Assembly (NCBI GenBank): GCA_030833525.1
Contig: JAURGZ010000009.1
Location: 1 to 51,916, forward strand
Source: Bacteroidota bacterium
Lineage (GTDB): Bacteria > Bacteroidota > Bacteroidia > NS11-12g > UBA955
Length of the DNA: 51,916 nucleotides
Direction: 5' to 3'
Shown here: one piece after another, positions 34,353 to 42,399 of the stretch
How positions within the stretch are numbered: the stretch's first letter is position 1
Layout: every line of letters starts with the position of its first letter
Made by a program: the position numbers and the translations under genes
The notes under the pieces: generated by a model
Told to the model about the DNA's origin: nothing
What the model saw: only the letters and a program-made list of their open reading frames with translations
Databases searched by the model: none

Positions 34353-34907
34353 ATGCACATAGAAGAATTACTTCCTGGTTTACTGCTGATTAAGCCCCGA
34401 GTTTTCGAAGATCATCGCGGTCATTTCTTTGAGAGCTTTCGCTCAGATGTTCTCCAAAAACACGGTGTGAACGATGCTTTTGTTCAAGACAACCAGAGTT
34501 TATCGAACCGCGGCATTCTGCGGGGGCTCCATTTTCAGCTTCCTCCGCATACCCAAAGCAAATTGGTGCGGGTTGTACAAGGTGCGGTGCTGGATGTGGC
34601 CGTTGACATTCGACAAGGGTCACCCACCTATGGCAGGCATGTTGCCGTTGAGTTGAGTGCCGAAAACCACCATCAATTGTACATTCCTGAGGGCTTTGCC
34701 CACGGGTTTTTAACCCTGCAGGACCGAACCCTTTTCTTGTATAAGTGCAACCGCTATTACGCGCCTGATTTTGAACAGGGACTGCCTTGGAACGATCCCG
34801 ATTTGAACGTAAATTGGGGTATCGAAAATCCGGTGTTGTCAGCCAAAGATGAAGCCCATGGGTCTTTCGCTCATTTTCAATCTCCCTTCACCTATCCCTC
34901 AGCCTAG
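34353..34907 (+). CDS. rfbC: dTDP-4-dehydrorhamnose 3,5-epimerase
   Basis: RmlC/RfbC epimerises the keto-sugar on the way to dTDP-L-rhamnose for O-antigen or other glycans. The 184-residue cupin shows RVFEDHRGHFFESFRSDV, NQSLSNRGILRGLHFQLPPH (catalytic His in RGLHFQ), KLVRVVQGAVLDVAVDIRQ, YIPEGFAHGFL and LPWNDPDLNVNW, all diagnostic. The ATG at 34353 (MHIEELLPG) is preferred over an in-frame GTG at 34338 that overlaps the -7-like box. The other rml genes are not here. It is followed after 1 bp by a tryptophan dioxygenase gene. Confidence 0.95.
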   Translation: MHIEELLPGLLLIKPRVFEDHRGHFFESFRSDVLQKHGVNDAFVQDNQSLSNRGILRGLHFQLPPHTQSKLVRVVQGAVLDVAVDIRQGSPTYGRHVAVELSAENHHQLYIPEGFAHGFLTLQDRTLFLYKCNRYYAPDFEQGLPWNDPDLNVNWGIENPVLSAKDEAHGSFAHFQSPFTYPSA

Positions 34908-34908
34908 C

Positions 34909-35871
34909 ATGCCCTCTGAAAAAACCGAAAAACTGCTCGAACAGTTGTTTGAGAAGTACAAGCTCAGCGGCCAGAATATCGACGACTATTTGGAAGGCCT
35001 TTTGGTCTCCAACTACGAACCCTACTGGCGTTACATCGCCTTGGATACCTTGCTGAGCCTCCAGCAACCCAAGACCGATATTCCCGATGAAACCATTTTC
35101 ATTGGTTATCACCAAATCACCGAATTGTATTTCAAATTGGCCCTGCATGAACTCCATCAAATGAAAGAATTGGGGCATGATCAGCCCGAGCGTTGGGCCG
35201 ATAAACTCAACCGCATTGTTCGGTATTTCCAGAATTTGATTCACTCGTTCGATGTGATGATCGAGGGCATGGAAAAAGAGCAATTCTTGCAGTTTCGAAT
35301 GGCCTTGTTGCCTGCTTCGGGATTCCAAAGTGCCCAGTTTCGCATGATTGAAATGGCCAGCACTCAAGCCATCAACCTGGTGGCGTTAGAGCGCCGCGAA
35401 GCCCTGAGTGCCAAAAGTTTGCCCGAACAATACGAGGGGATTTACTGGCGCAACGGGGCCATGGATTTGGCAACCGGTCAAAAGACCTTGACTTTGCAAC
35501 AATTTGAAGATGCCTATGGCCAGCGTTTTCTGCAATGGATGAGCGATTGGCAGGGCCAAACTTTGAACGATCACTGCGAAGAATTGGCGCGAAAAGGGGC
35601 CTTGACAGACGAATTGAAACAGCAATTTCGCCGATTGGATACCTATTTGAATGTCAATTGGCGCTTGTCTCATTACCGCTCTGCCGTGCGATACTTGCAG
35701 AGCAAGGGAGGCGATGCGGCTGCCACGGGAGGCACCAACTGGCAGAAATTCTTGCCCCCACGCTTCCAGAAAATTGTTTCTTTCCCCTCGCTTTGGACCG
35801 CTGAAGAAATCGAAAATTGGGGCAAATCTTGGGTAGAGGAGCAATTGCAATTCAAACCCAAAGGCCTATGA
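34909..35871 (+). CDS. Tryptophan 2,3-dioxygenase family protein
   Basis: A 320-residue haem enzyme expected to open L-tryptophan to N-formylkynurenine. The start at 34909 (MPSEKTEKLLEQLFEKY) follows the rfbC stop by one base; the frame start at 34849 is inside rfbC. Diagnostic parts: DYLEGLLVSNYEPYWRYIALD, LDTLLSLQQPKTDIPDE, IFIGYHQITELYFKLALHE, MALLPASGFQSAQFRMIE, the haem-ligand region NVNWRLSHYRSAVRYL and the substrate-loop ATGGTNWQKFL. It is longer than typical proteobacterial TDO (about 280) but normal for Bacteroidota. No kynurenine-pathway gene adjoins. It overlaps the mazG-like gene by 4 bp. Confidence 0.88.
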   Translation: MPSEKTEKLLEQLFEKYKLSGQNIDDYLEGLLVSNYEPYWRYIALDTLLSLQQPKTDIPDETIFIGYHQITELYFKLALHELHQMKELGHDQPERWADKLNRIVRYFQNLIHSFDVMIEGMEKEQFLQFRMALLPASGFQSAQFRMIEMASTQAINLVALERREALSAKSLPEQYEGIYWRNGAMDLATGQKTLTLQQFEDAYGQRFLQWMSDWQGQTLNDHCEELARKGALTDELKQQFRRLDTYLNVNWRLSHYRSAVRYLQSKGGDAAATGGTNWQKFLPPRFQKIVSFPSLWTAEEIENWGKSWVEEQLQFKPKGL

Positions 35872-36203
35872 GCGAGAGCCCAAGCATAGCAGAAGTGCAA
35901 GCCCGAGTCGATGATTGGATCCAGACATACGGGGTTCGCTATTTCTCTGAGTTGACCAACATGGCGGTGTTGACCGAAGAAGTGGGGGAGTTGGCTCGCC
36001 TTATGGCTCGCCAATACGGAGACCAATCGTTCAAAGAAGGGGAGAGCGCAGCTCAATTGGGCGATGAAATGGCTGATGTGCTGTGGGTGTTGGTGTGCTT
36101 AGCCAATCAAACGGGAGTGGATTTAACAGAAGCTTTTGAACGCAACATGGCCAAGAAGACCCAGCGCGATGAATCCCGACATCGAAACAATCCCAAGCTT
36201 TGA
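35868..36203 (+). CDS. MazG-like nucleotide pyrophosphohydrolase
   Basis: A 111-residue all-alpha NTP pyrophosphatase of the MazG/dUTPase-like superfamily. Metal-binding motifs are intact: EEVGE (in VLTEEVGELARLMAR) and DEMAD (in LGDEMADVLWVLVCLAN). The start at 35868 overlaps the preceding TGA as ATGA. Family members clear non-canonical nucleotides; the substrate is not known. Confidence 0.85.
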   Translation: MSESPSIAEVQARVDDWIQTYGVRYFSELTNMAVLTEEVGELARLMARQYGDQSFKEGESAAQLGDEMADVLWVLVCLANQTGVDLTEAFERNMAKKTQRDESRHRNNPKL

Positions 36204-36208
36204 AGTGT

Positions 36209-36216
36209 TACCTTTG
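36209..36216 (+). promoter_or_regulatory. -7 promoter box for the mevalonate operon
   Basis: TACCTTTG matches TAnnTTTG. It lies just after the mazG-like stop (36203), and 8 nt before the chosen GTG start of fni at 36225 (2 nt before an alternative TTG at 36219). This places the mevalonate genes under their own promoter. Confidence 0.6.
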
Positions 36217-36224
36217 CTTTGCAC

Positions 36225-37232
36225 GTGAACGATACCCAACTTAGTTCCCGCAAGGCTGATCACATCGAATTGGCTTTCTCGGCGCAAACTTTGCAAGCCG
36301 ATCCCCGCTTTTATTACGAGCCGATGGCGGTGCCGCATCCCACGGGAGAACATCCTTGGGAGCCTTTAGAAATGGCCGGTAGACGCTTGCTCATTCCCTG
36401 GTGGATCAGCAGCATGACCGGTGGGGAAGCCCGAGCTAAATACATCAACGAACGATTGGCTACCGCAGCGGCGAAATACGGCTTGGGAATGGGCCTGGGT
36501 TCGTGCAGGCCTGTATTGGAAGATCCGCGCACCCATCCTGACTTTGCTGTTCGCAAATTCTTGGGCGATCAACCTCTGATGGCCAATTTGGGCGTTGCCC
36601 AGCTAGAACATTTGGCCGCCGTAGATCAATTGTACAAGGTGGTGGAAATGGTCAAAAGCCTAGAAGCCGACGGTTTGATCGTGCACATCAATCCCCTGCA
36701 AGAGTGGGCGCAGCCCGAAGGAGATCGCCTCTTGCAAGCGCCCATCGATACGCTCAAGCGTGTGATGGATGCGGTGAAACTGCCCTTGATGGTCAAAGAA
36801 GTGGGGCAAGGATTTGGGCCCAAAAGCTTAAAAGCACTGTTGGAATTGCCGTTGGAAGCCGTCGAGTTCGGAGCCTACGGGGGAACTAATTTTGCTTTGA
36901 TTGAGGCCATGCGTGCCAGTGAAAGTGATTTTGAAGGGTTAAAACCGGCCGCCGAATTGGGGCATACTGCTGAGGAAATGGGCGATTGGATACGCCAATG
37001 GTCTGCACAATCTTGGAAACCCCAAACTCGGGTGCTAGTGGCCAGCGGTGGGCTTCGCCATTTTCTAGATGGCTATTACCATCTCAAGCGCCTGCCCGGA
37101 AATGTGATCTATGCCCAGGCCTGGGCCTTTTTAAAGCCAGCCCTGCAGAGCCAAGAAGCCCTGAATGCCTACTGCGAATCCCAAATAAAGGGCTTGCAGA
37201 TGGCTCATCAATATTTGGATTTACGCGAATGA
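36225..37232 (+). CDS. fni: Isopentenyl-diphosphate delta-isomerase type 2
   Basis: The FMN- and NADPH-dependent enzyme that interconverts IPP and DMAPP, the end of the mevalonate route. It has 335 residues. SSRKADHIELAF at the N-terminus, WISSMTGGEARAKYINERLA, GMGLGSCRPVLEDPRT, LMANLGVAQLEHLA, IVHINPLQEWAQPEGDR (the Gln-bearing active site), LMVKEVGQGFGPKSL and VASGGLRHFLDGYYHLKRL are the type 2 signature blocks. The start is GTG at 36225 or TTG at 36219; no ATG is available upstream of the conserved RKxDHI block, and GTG is chosen for spacing from the -7 box. It overlaps mvaA by 4 bp. Confidence 0.94.
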   Translation: MNDTQLSSRKADHIELAFSAQTLQADPRFYYEPMAVPHPTGEHPWEPLEMAGRRLLIPWWISSMTGGEARAKYINERLATAAAKYGLGMGLGSCRPVLEDPRTHPDFAVRKFLGDQPLMANLGVAQLEHLAAVDQLYKVVEMVKSLEADGLIVHINPLQEWAQPEGDRLLQAPIDTLKRVMDAVKLPLMVKEVGQGFGPKSLKALLELPLEAVEFGAYGGTNFALIEAMRASESDFEGLKPAAELGHTAEEMGDWIRQWSAQSWKPQTRVLVASGGLRHFLDGYYHLKRLPGNVIYAQAWAFLKPALQSQEALNAYCESQIKGLQMAHQYLDLRE

Positions 37233-38566
37233 ACGAAAGACCCACTGAAGCCCTCAAAGGATTCTCGAAACTGAGCAAAGAGCAAAAGCTCGACTGGCTG
37301 TTGAGCCATTATTCTACTCATCCCGGTGCGACCCGATCCATGCTGGTGGGTTACTGGCACAGCAGTCAAGAAGTTCAAAAGCTGCACGACGAATTCATTG
37401 AGAATACCCTGACCAATTTTTACATGCCTTTTGGGGTAGCGCCCAATTTCAAAATCAACGGGCAGGTATATGCAATACCCATGGCCATTGAAGAGAGTTC
37501 GGTGGTCGCTGCAGCCGCCAAAGCGGCTAATTTCTGGTTTGATCGCGGTGGCTTCAAGGCCAGCGTTGTTTCCATGACAAAAGTGGGCCATGTGCATTTT
37601 ATTTGGCCTGGGGGAGACCCTGCTTGGCTCGCCGCTGTTTTTGCGCAAACTGAGCAGCGATTCATGGCCGATACCGAAGAGTTGACGCGCAACATGAGGG
37701 CGCGTGGAGGGGGGATATTGGGCTTGGAACTCAAAGACAAAACCGATGCCGAGCCGGGCTATTACCAGTTGGAGGTGCGTTTCGATACCCGTGACTCCAT
37801 GGGAGCGAATTTCATCAATTCCTGCTTGGAGCAAATTGCCAAGACCTGGATCCAAGCTGTAGATGAGCAGCGCGACGAACGGCCTGAGATTACGGTTATC
37901 ATGAGCATTCTGAGCAACTTTACGCCTGAATGCCGGGTGCGTGCCGAAGTGCAATGTGCTGTTGATGAAATCAACGAGGGCAGCGGGATCGGCAACCAAG
38001 AATTTGCAGACAAATTTGTTCGTGCCTTGCGCATCGCTACGGTTGAGCCCTATCGCGCGGTTACGCACAACAAGGGAATCATGAACGGAATTGATGCCGT
38101 AGTCATGGCTACGGGCAATGATTTTCGAGCCATTGAAGCCTGCGCGCATGCCTTTGCTGCGTCTCAGGGTTCATACCGTTCCTTGACCCACGCCGAAGTG
38201 GCGGGCGGTAAATTTCGATTTTGGATCGACATTCCCATGTCTTTGGGAACAGTGGGAGGCATCACGAGTTTGCATCCGCTGGTGAAGTTTTCCCATGAAT
38301 TATTGGGCAATCCCAGTGCAGAAGAATTGATGAAGATCATTGCTGTGGCAGGCCTAGCCCAGAATTTCTCTGCCGTGAGAAGTTTGATCACCTCGGGCAT
38401 TCAGAAGGGGCATATGAAAATGCATTTGCTCAATATTTTGAACCAACTGGAGGCCACTGAAGAAGAGAAGGCTCAAATTGTAGAGCACTTCAAAGACAAG
38501 GTGGTGAGTTTCAGCGCCGCTGTTGACGCATTCTTCAAACTCAGGGGCATAAGCCCAGAAAAATGA
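37229..38566 (+). CDS. mvaA: Hydroxymethylglutaryl-CoA reductase, class II
   Basis: Reduces HMG-CoA to mevalonate. The 445-residue protein is the class II (bacterial, soluble) form, often labelled degradative, but its place in a biosynthetic operon shows the anabolic direction. Visible: GFSKLSKEQKLDWLL, IENTLTNFYMPFGVAPNFKI, the glutamate motif MAIEESSVVAA near residue 88, DSMGANFINSCLEQI near 189 (substrate/CoA motif), HNKGIMNGIDAVVMATGND near 281 with the active-site lysine and aspartate, then GTVGGITSLHPLVK. ATG 37229 overlaps the fni stop (ATGA). The upstream in-frame start at 36986 lies inside fni and is rejected. Confidence 0.95.
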   Translation: MNERPTEALKGFSKLSKEQKLDWLLSHYSTHPGATRSMLVGYWHSSQEVQKLHDEFIENTLTNFYMPFGVAPNFKINGQVYAIPMAIEESSVVAAAAKAANFWFDRGGFKASVVSMTKVGHVHFIWPGGDPAWLAAVFAQTEQRFMADTEELTRNMRARGGGILGLELKDKTDAEPGYYQLEVRFDTRDSMGANFINSCLEQIAKTWIQAVDEQRDERPEITVIMSILSNFTPECRVRAEVQCAVDEINEGSGIGNQEFADKFVRALRIATVEPYRAVTHNKGIMNGIDAVVMATGNDFRAIEACAHAFAASQGSYRSLTHAEVAGGKFRFWIDIPMSLGTVGGITSLHPLVKFSHELLGNPSAEELMKIIAVAGLAQNFSAVRSLITSGIQKGHMKMHLLNILNQLEATEEEKAQIVEHFKDKVVSFSAAVDAFFKLRGISPEK

Positions 38567-39483
38567 AAAGCTACTACGCGGCAGGAAAAGTCATGCTCAT
38601 TGGAGAATATGCTGTAAAAATGGGCATAGAGGCATTGGCTTTGCCCGTTCGTGTAGGTCAGCATTTGCGCGTTTGGGAATACGATAGTCCTGACGCCGAT
38701 ACCTTGATTTACAGAGCTTTTGACTGCCATAATGAGCCTTTCGTGGACCTGAGATTGCCGCTCCCGCTTGGATCTGAGGCGCTCGATGCCCAGGATGATT
38801 CGCGTTTTGTGCGCAGGGCCATGGCCTTGACGCGCGCAGGATTTTGGAAGCCCGGTAAATCGTATCGATTTGAAACTCATCTTGAGTTTGAACGCAGTTC
38901 AGGTTTGGGCAGTAGCAGCACATTCATAGCCTTATGGGCCCAAGCTACGGGAATGAACGCCCAGTCCTTGCAAGCGGCCCTTTTAGGAGGGTCGGGCTAT
39001 GATGTTGCCGTGGCAGAGCTGGGAAAGCCTCTGGTATATTGGCTCAAAGACGACGAACCCCATTGGGATACGTGGTCTTTGGATCCAGCTTGGACGGCCG
39101 ATTGGTTGTTGCTGAGCAGCGGTACCAAGATTGATTCTCGAAAGAGTTTGGCTGGCGTACAGGAGCGTTTAGAAGCTTTGTCTGATGATGCCTTTACCAT
39201 GGCTCAATTGCAAAAGACCGTCGATGCTTTGAAAAATGCGGGCCATACCGCCATGCTCGAGTCAGGTTTGGAGTGGTGGCAAGCCCTGCTTTCCAATCTG
39301 TTGGGCTTGGAGACGCCCTATCAAACCTTAGGTTTGAAGCCCATAAAGGGCGGTATGTGCAAGTGGTTGGGGGCCTGGGGTGGTGATACCCTGCTGGTAA
39401 ACCGAGCCTTTTTGAACGAATACGCCGACCAATTTGCTGACTGGCATCAGCAAGCTTGGTCTGAATTAGTGATACACGCTTGA
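38563..39483 (+). CDS. GHMP kinase, GYDIA type; probable phosphomevalonate kinase
   Basis: A 306-residue GHMP-superfamily kinase, matching the group I know as GYDIA-family GHMP kinases of Bacteroidota. The N-terminal YYAAGKVMLIGEYAV holds the first motif, ERSSGLGSSSTFIAL the ATP phosphate-binding loop (residues 111-123), GGSGYDVAVAEL (142-153) the family signature with the catalytic Asp147, and PIKGGMCKWLGAWGGD the C-terminal motif. A separate mevalonate kinase and a diphosphomevalonate decarboxylase follow in the same operon. The missing step between them is phosphomevalonate to diphosphomevalonate, and this is the only kinase left to do it. That assignment is by elimination. It is ATGA-coupled to mvaA. 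Confidence 0.82.
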   Translation: MKSYYAAGKVMLIGEYAVKMGIEALALPVRVGQHLRVWEYDSPDADTLIYRAFDCHNEPFVDLRLPLPLGSEALDAQDDSRFVRRAMALTRAGFWKPGKSYRFETHLEFERSSGLGSSSTFIALWAQATGMNAQSLQAALLGGSGYDVAVAELGKPLVYWLKDDEPHWDTWSLDPAWTADWLLLSSGTKIDSRKSLAGVQERLEALSDDAFTMAQLQKTVDALKNAGHTAMLESGLEWWQALLSNLLGLETPYQTLGLKPIKGGMCKWLGAWGGDTLLVNRAFLNEYADQFADWHQQAWSELVIHA

Positions 39484-40577
39484 TGAATATGGAATTCCCC
39501 GATTTGAATACTCCCGTGGCCCATTCGGCTTCGTGGTCTTGCCCCAGCAACATTGCGTTGGTTAAATATTGGGGGAAAAAGCCCGAAGGAATTCAATGGC
39601 CCGCCAATGCTAGCATCAGTTGGTCATTGGGGGATTTGAGGGCTCGCACGCGCTTGGTTCTGCTGGAGTCCCAGTCGGCTGAATCGTCCCTCGAATGTTA
39701 CCTGTCGGGTGAGCGTAAACCCTCTTTTGAGCCTAAAATTCGGGATTTCTTAGCTCGGGTATCGGCAGATGGAAGTTGCCCTGAGTCGCTCAGAGCGAGC
39801 TTGGTTTCGGGGGCCTGGCGCATTGATTCATCGAACAATTTCCCACACGGGACAGGAATTGCCAGCAGCGCAGCCGGTTTCGGTGCCTTGGCGCTTTGTT
39901 TGGTTGACATCGCTGTAGCCATGGGCTCTGATGTTTCAAATCCAATGGAATTGGCGAGCCGTTGGGCCCGTTTGGGTTCGGGTTCTGCTTGCCGCAGTGT
40001 ATACGCCGATCCCGCTATTTGGGGTCTGCACCCGGCCGTAGCTGCTTCGAGCGATGATTTTGCTGTGCCATTCCATGCCCGCATTCATCCTGATTTGGCT
40101 GAATGGAAAGACTATGTCTTGATTGTGGATGCGGGTGAAAAGTCGGTTTCGAGCACCCAAGGCCATGCCTTGCTCAAGGCCAATCCCTACGCAGAGGCCC
40201 GATATGCTCAAGCGCAGGAACACCTAGGTGATTTATTGACGGCCATGCAAAACGGCGAGGTAAGTCGATTCATGGACATTGTCGAAAGCGAGGCCTTGCA
40301 ATTGCATGCCATGATGATGGCTTCTACGCCTTCTTTTATTCTCATGAGGCCCGGAACCTTGGCCATTATCGAAAAAATAAGGGCGTACCGCGAACAAAGT
40401 GGAGCCTCGGTATGTTTTACCCTTGATGCGGGCGCCAATGTGCACCTATTGTTCGCTTCTGTCGACGAAAATCGGGTTGTGAACAATCTGTTGCCGAGTT
40501 TGCTCCCTCATTGCCAAGACAACCAATACCTTTGCTCCAACCTAAACAGCGGTCCAGAACCATTGAATCATGAATAA
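39483..40577 (+). CDS. mvaD: Diphosphomevalonate decarboxylase
   Basis: ATP-dependent decarboxylation of mevalonate diphosphate to IPP. A 364-residue protein with the signature SCPSNIALVKYWGKKPEG, the phosphate loop FPHGTGIASSAAGFGALALC, the arginine region WARLGSGSACRSVY (active-site Arg in ACRS) and VCFTLDAGANVHLL with the catalytic Asp in the TLDAG motif. ATG 39483 overlaps the last base of the preceding TGA; the TTG at 39480 is a less likely start. It overlaps mvk by 8 bp. Confidence 0.95.
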   Translation: MNMEFPDLNTPVAHSASWSCPSNIALVKYWGKKPEGIQWPANASISWSLGDLRARTRLVLLESQSAESSLECYLSGERKPSFEPKIRDFLARVSADGSCPESLRASLVSGAWRIDSSNNFPHGTGIASSAAGFGALALCLVDIAVAMGSDVSNPMELASRWARLGSGSACRSVYADPAIWGLHPAVAASSDDFAVPFHARIHPDLAEWKDYVLIVDAGEKSVSSTQGHALLKANPYAEARYAQAQEHLGDLLTAMQNGEVSRFMDIVESEALQLHAMMMASTPSFILMRPGTLAIIEKIRAYREQSGASVCFTLDAGANVHLLFASVDENRVVNNLLPSLLPHCQDNQYLCSNLNSGPEPLNHE

Positions 40578-41508
40578 TCCCTTGTATTACGCCAAGATTT
40601 TGCTCTTCGGAGAGTACGGGATCATAGAAGATTCCATGGGCCTGAGCATTCCCTATACCTTCTTCAAAGGTCAGTTGGGTATGGGTGCTCATTTGAATGA
40701 GGAGCAAAAAGCTTCCAACGAGAGCATTCGCCAGTATGCCATGGAATTGAGCCGCTGGTCTCGTGAGGGTCGCCTGCCAGCCGGTATGGACGTAGACGCT
40801 CTCGAAAGCGACGTTCGCAACGGCTTGTATTTTGAGAGCAGCATTCCCCAGGGTTTCGGGGTTGGCAGCTCAGGCGCCTTGGTGGCGGCTTTGTATGAGC
40901 GGTATGCCAAATCCAAGCACGGCTCGGATTCGGTGATGGAAGACGGAAAGTTGGCCGAATTGAAGCAAGATTTGGCCTTGTTGGAATCTTATTTTCATGG
41001 CAAGAGCTCAGGTTTGGATCCTTTGATCTGTTATTTGAATCTGCCCATTTTGATCAAAGGTCAGGGGGATTTGGATGCTGTTGGTTTGCCCAGCGAAAAT
41101 AGCGAAGGCCAGGGTGCTATTTTCTTGATGGACTCGGGAAGTCCTGGTAAAACCCAAGGAATGGTGGCCATTTTCTTGCAAAAATTGAAAGATGAGGGTT
41201 TTCGTCACATGGTACGAACCCAACTCAAAAAATACAACGATGCCTGTGTTCAAGCTTTCTTGAAGGGAGAGACAGGCTCCTTGTTGGATAATGTTAAGTC
41301 ATTGTCTTCTTTGTTTTTAGATAACTTTAAGCCCATGATTCCTGCTCGTTTCGAACACGCATGGAAGCAGGGTTTGGAAACCAACGCTTACTACTTGAAA
41401 CTGTGCGGCAGTGGCGGTGGTGGCTTTGTTTTGGGCTTTACCCACGATTGGAAGAAGGCCCAAGAATTGCTCAAAGGGCATAACTTGCAGGTGATATACA
41501 AAATCTAA
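40570..41508 (+). CDS. mvk: Mevalonate kinase
   Basis: Phosphorylates mevalonate to 5-phosphomevalonate. The 312-residue GHMP kinase has LYYAKILLFGEYGIIEDSMG at the N-terminus, the ATP loop IPQGFGVGSSGALVAALYE, the catalytic aspartate in GKSSGLDPLICYLNLPI, the mevalonate-kinase ending KTQGMVAIFLQ region and the third motif LKLCGSGGGGFVLGFT. It differs from the GYDIA-type kinase upstream in all three motifs, so this one carries the first kinase step. Its end is 6 bp from the ubiA start. Confidence 0.92.
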   Translation: MNNPLYYAKILLFGEYGIIEDSMGLSIPYTFFKGQLGMGAHLNEEQKASNESIRQYAMELSRWSREGRLPAGMDVDALESDVRNGLYFESSIPQGFGVGSSGALVAALYERYAKSKHGSDSVMEDGKLAELKQDLALLESYFHGKSSGLDPLICYLNLPILIKGQGDLDAVGLPSENSEGQGAIFLMDSGSPGKTQGMVAIFLQKLKDEGFRHMVRTQLKKYNDACVQAFLKGETGSLLDNVKSLSSLFLDNFKPMIPARFEHAWKQGLETNAYYLKLCGSGGGGFVLGFTHDWKKAQELLKGHNLQVIYKI

Positions 41509-41514
41509 CCTGCC

Positions 41515-42399
41515 ATGCCTAGGGCCCAACTTCACAGCCCACTCGTTAAATTGTTGTTGTTGCTACGCGTTTTGCGCTGGTACAACGTATTGGCCCTTTT
41601 TTTGGCGCAAGCGGCAGTGGCTTGGGTGGTTTTTGCTGCGGGAAACGGGTGGCTTGTTTTGACCGATGCCAAGTTGGGCGCCATTTTGATCTCTTCGGCC
41701 TGTACCGTGGCAGCCGCTTTTTTGATCAATGCATTTTACGACAAGGACAAAGACCTCATCAACAAACCCCAACAGGTGATCATGGGTCGCTTGATGCGGC
41801 AAGGCCCCCTGTTGAATGTGTATTTGTTGTTGGTGGTCATCGCCTTGGTATTGGGGACTTTGGCTTCTTGGCGCATCGGTTTCTTTTTCTTGGGATTCAA
41901 CGGTCTGTGCTGGTTTTACAGCCACAAATTGCAAAAACTACCTTGGTTACGGGAGTTTTCTGCCTCGTGGTTGACTTTGGCCCCTTTGTTGGCCGTGTGG
42001 CTGCATTACGGTAGCTGGCATTGGGGTTTTGCTTATTATTTATTGGGGCTTTGGTTATTGTTATTCACTCGCGAACTCTGGAAAGATTTAACGGGTCACC
42101 AGGGCAACATTGTATTTGGATATCGCACCATTGCAGTGCAAACCGGGCAAGGTTGGTTGAGGCAAAATTTACCCTTGATTCAGGTGGTTGTGGTGTTGGG
42201 CATGCTCTTGTGGAGTCGCTGGCAAGGTTTCGAGTTTGATTTTTATTACACAACGGCATTGGCGATGGCTCTGGTTTGCCTGCTGTTATCTGTCGGGATC
42301 GCATGGTCGAAAGCCAGCCCCAAGTTGGATGCGGGATTCAAATTGGCCGTTACCGCATATGTGCTGGCTTTGTTGCTGCACGGAGGGGGGCTGCTATGA
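41515..42399 (+). CDS. UbiA-family prenyltransferase
   Basis: A 294-residue integral membrane enzyme with about eight or nine hydrophobic helices. The first Asp-rich site is LINAFYDKDKDLINKP (residues about 70-85, N-x-x-x-D-x-x-x-D) and the second is RELWKDLTGHQGN (about 186-198), followed by GYRTIAVQTG. Family members attach a polyprenyl group to an aromatic acid or to a glycerol phosphate. In flavobacteria this gene beside the mevalonate genes is commonly named geranylgeranylglycerol-phosphate geranylgeranyltransferase, as in archaeal ether-lipid synthesis; menA or an aromatic substrate are alternatives. The acceptor is not proven. It is 6 bp after mvk and ATGA-coupled to priA. Confidence 0.85.
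   Translation: MPRAQLHSPLVKLLLLLRVLRWYNVLALFLAQAAVAWVVFAAGNGWLVLTDAKLGAILISSACTVAAAFLINAFYDKDKDLINKPQQVIMGRLMRQGPLLNVYLLLVVIALVLGTLASWRIGFFFLGFNGLCWFYSHKLQKLPWLREFSASWLTLAPLLAVWLHYGSWHWGFAYYLLGLWLLLFTRELWKDLTGHQGNIVFGYRTIAVQTGQGWLRQNLPLIQVVVVLGMLLWSRWQGFEFDFYYTTALAMALVCLLLSVGIAWSKASPKLDAGFKLAVTAYVLALLLHGGGLL

Noticed and set aside
36986-37228. An 81-codon N-terminal extension of mvaA
   Set aside because: It lies wholly within fni in another frame. ATG 37229 has the normal ATGA coupling and the family N-terminus.
37208-38149. A 313-codon minus-strand frame opposite mvaA
   Set aside because: Antisense to a conserved HMG-CoA reductase; a shadow frame.
34909-41508. The whole rfbC-TDO-mazG-fni-mvaA-GHMP-mvaD-mvk run as one novel pathway
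   Set aside because: A perfect -7 box at 36209-36216 separates the first three genes from the mevalonate genes, and the first three have no common pathway.
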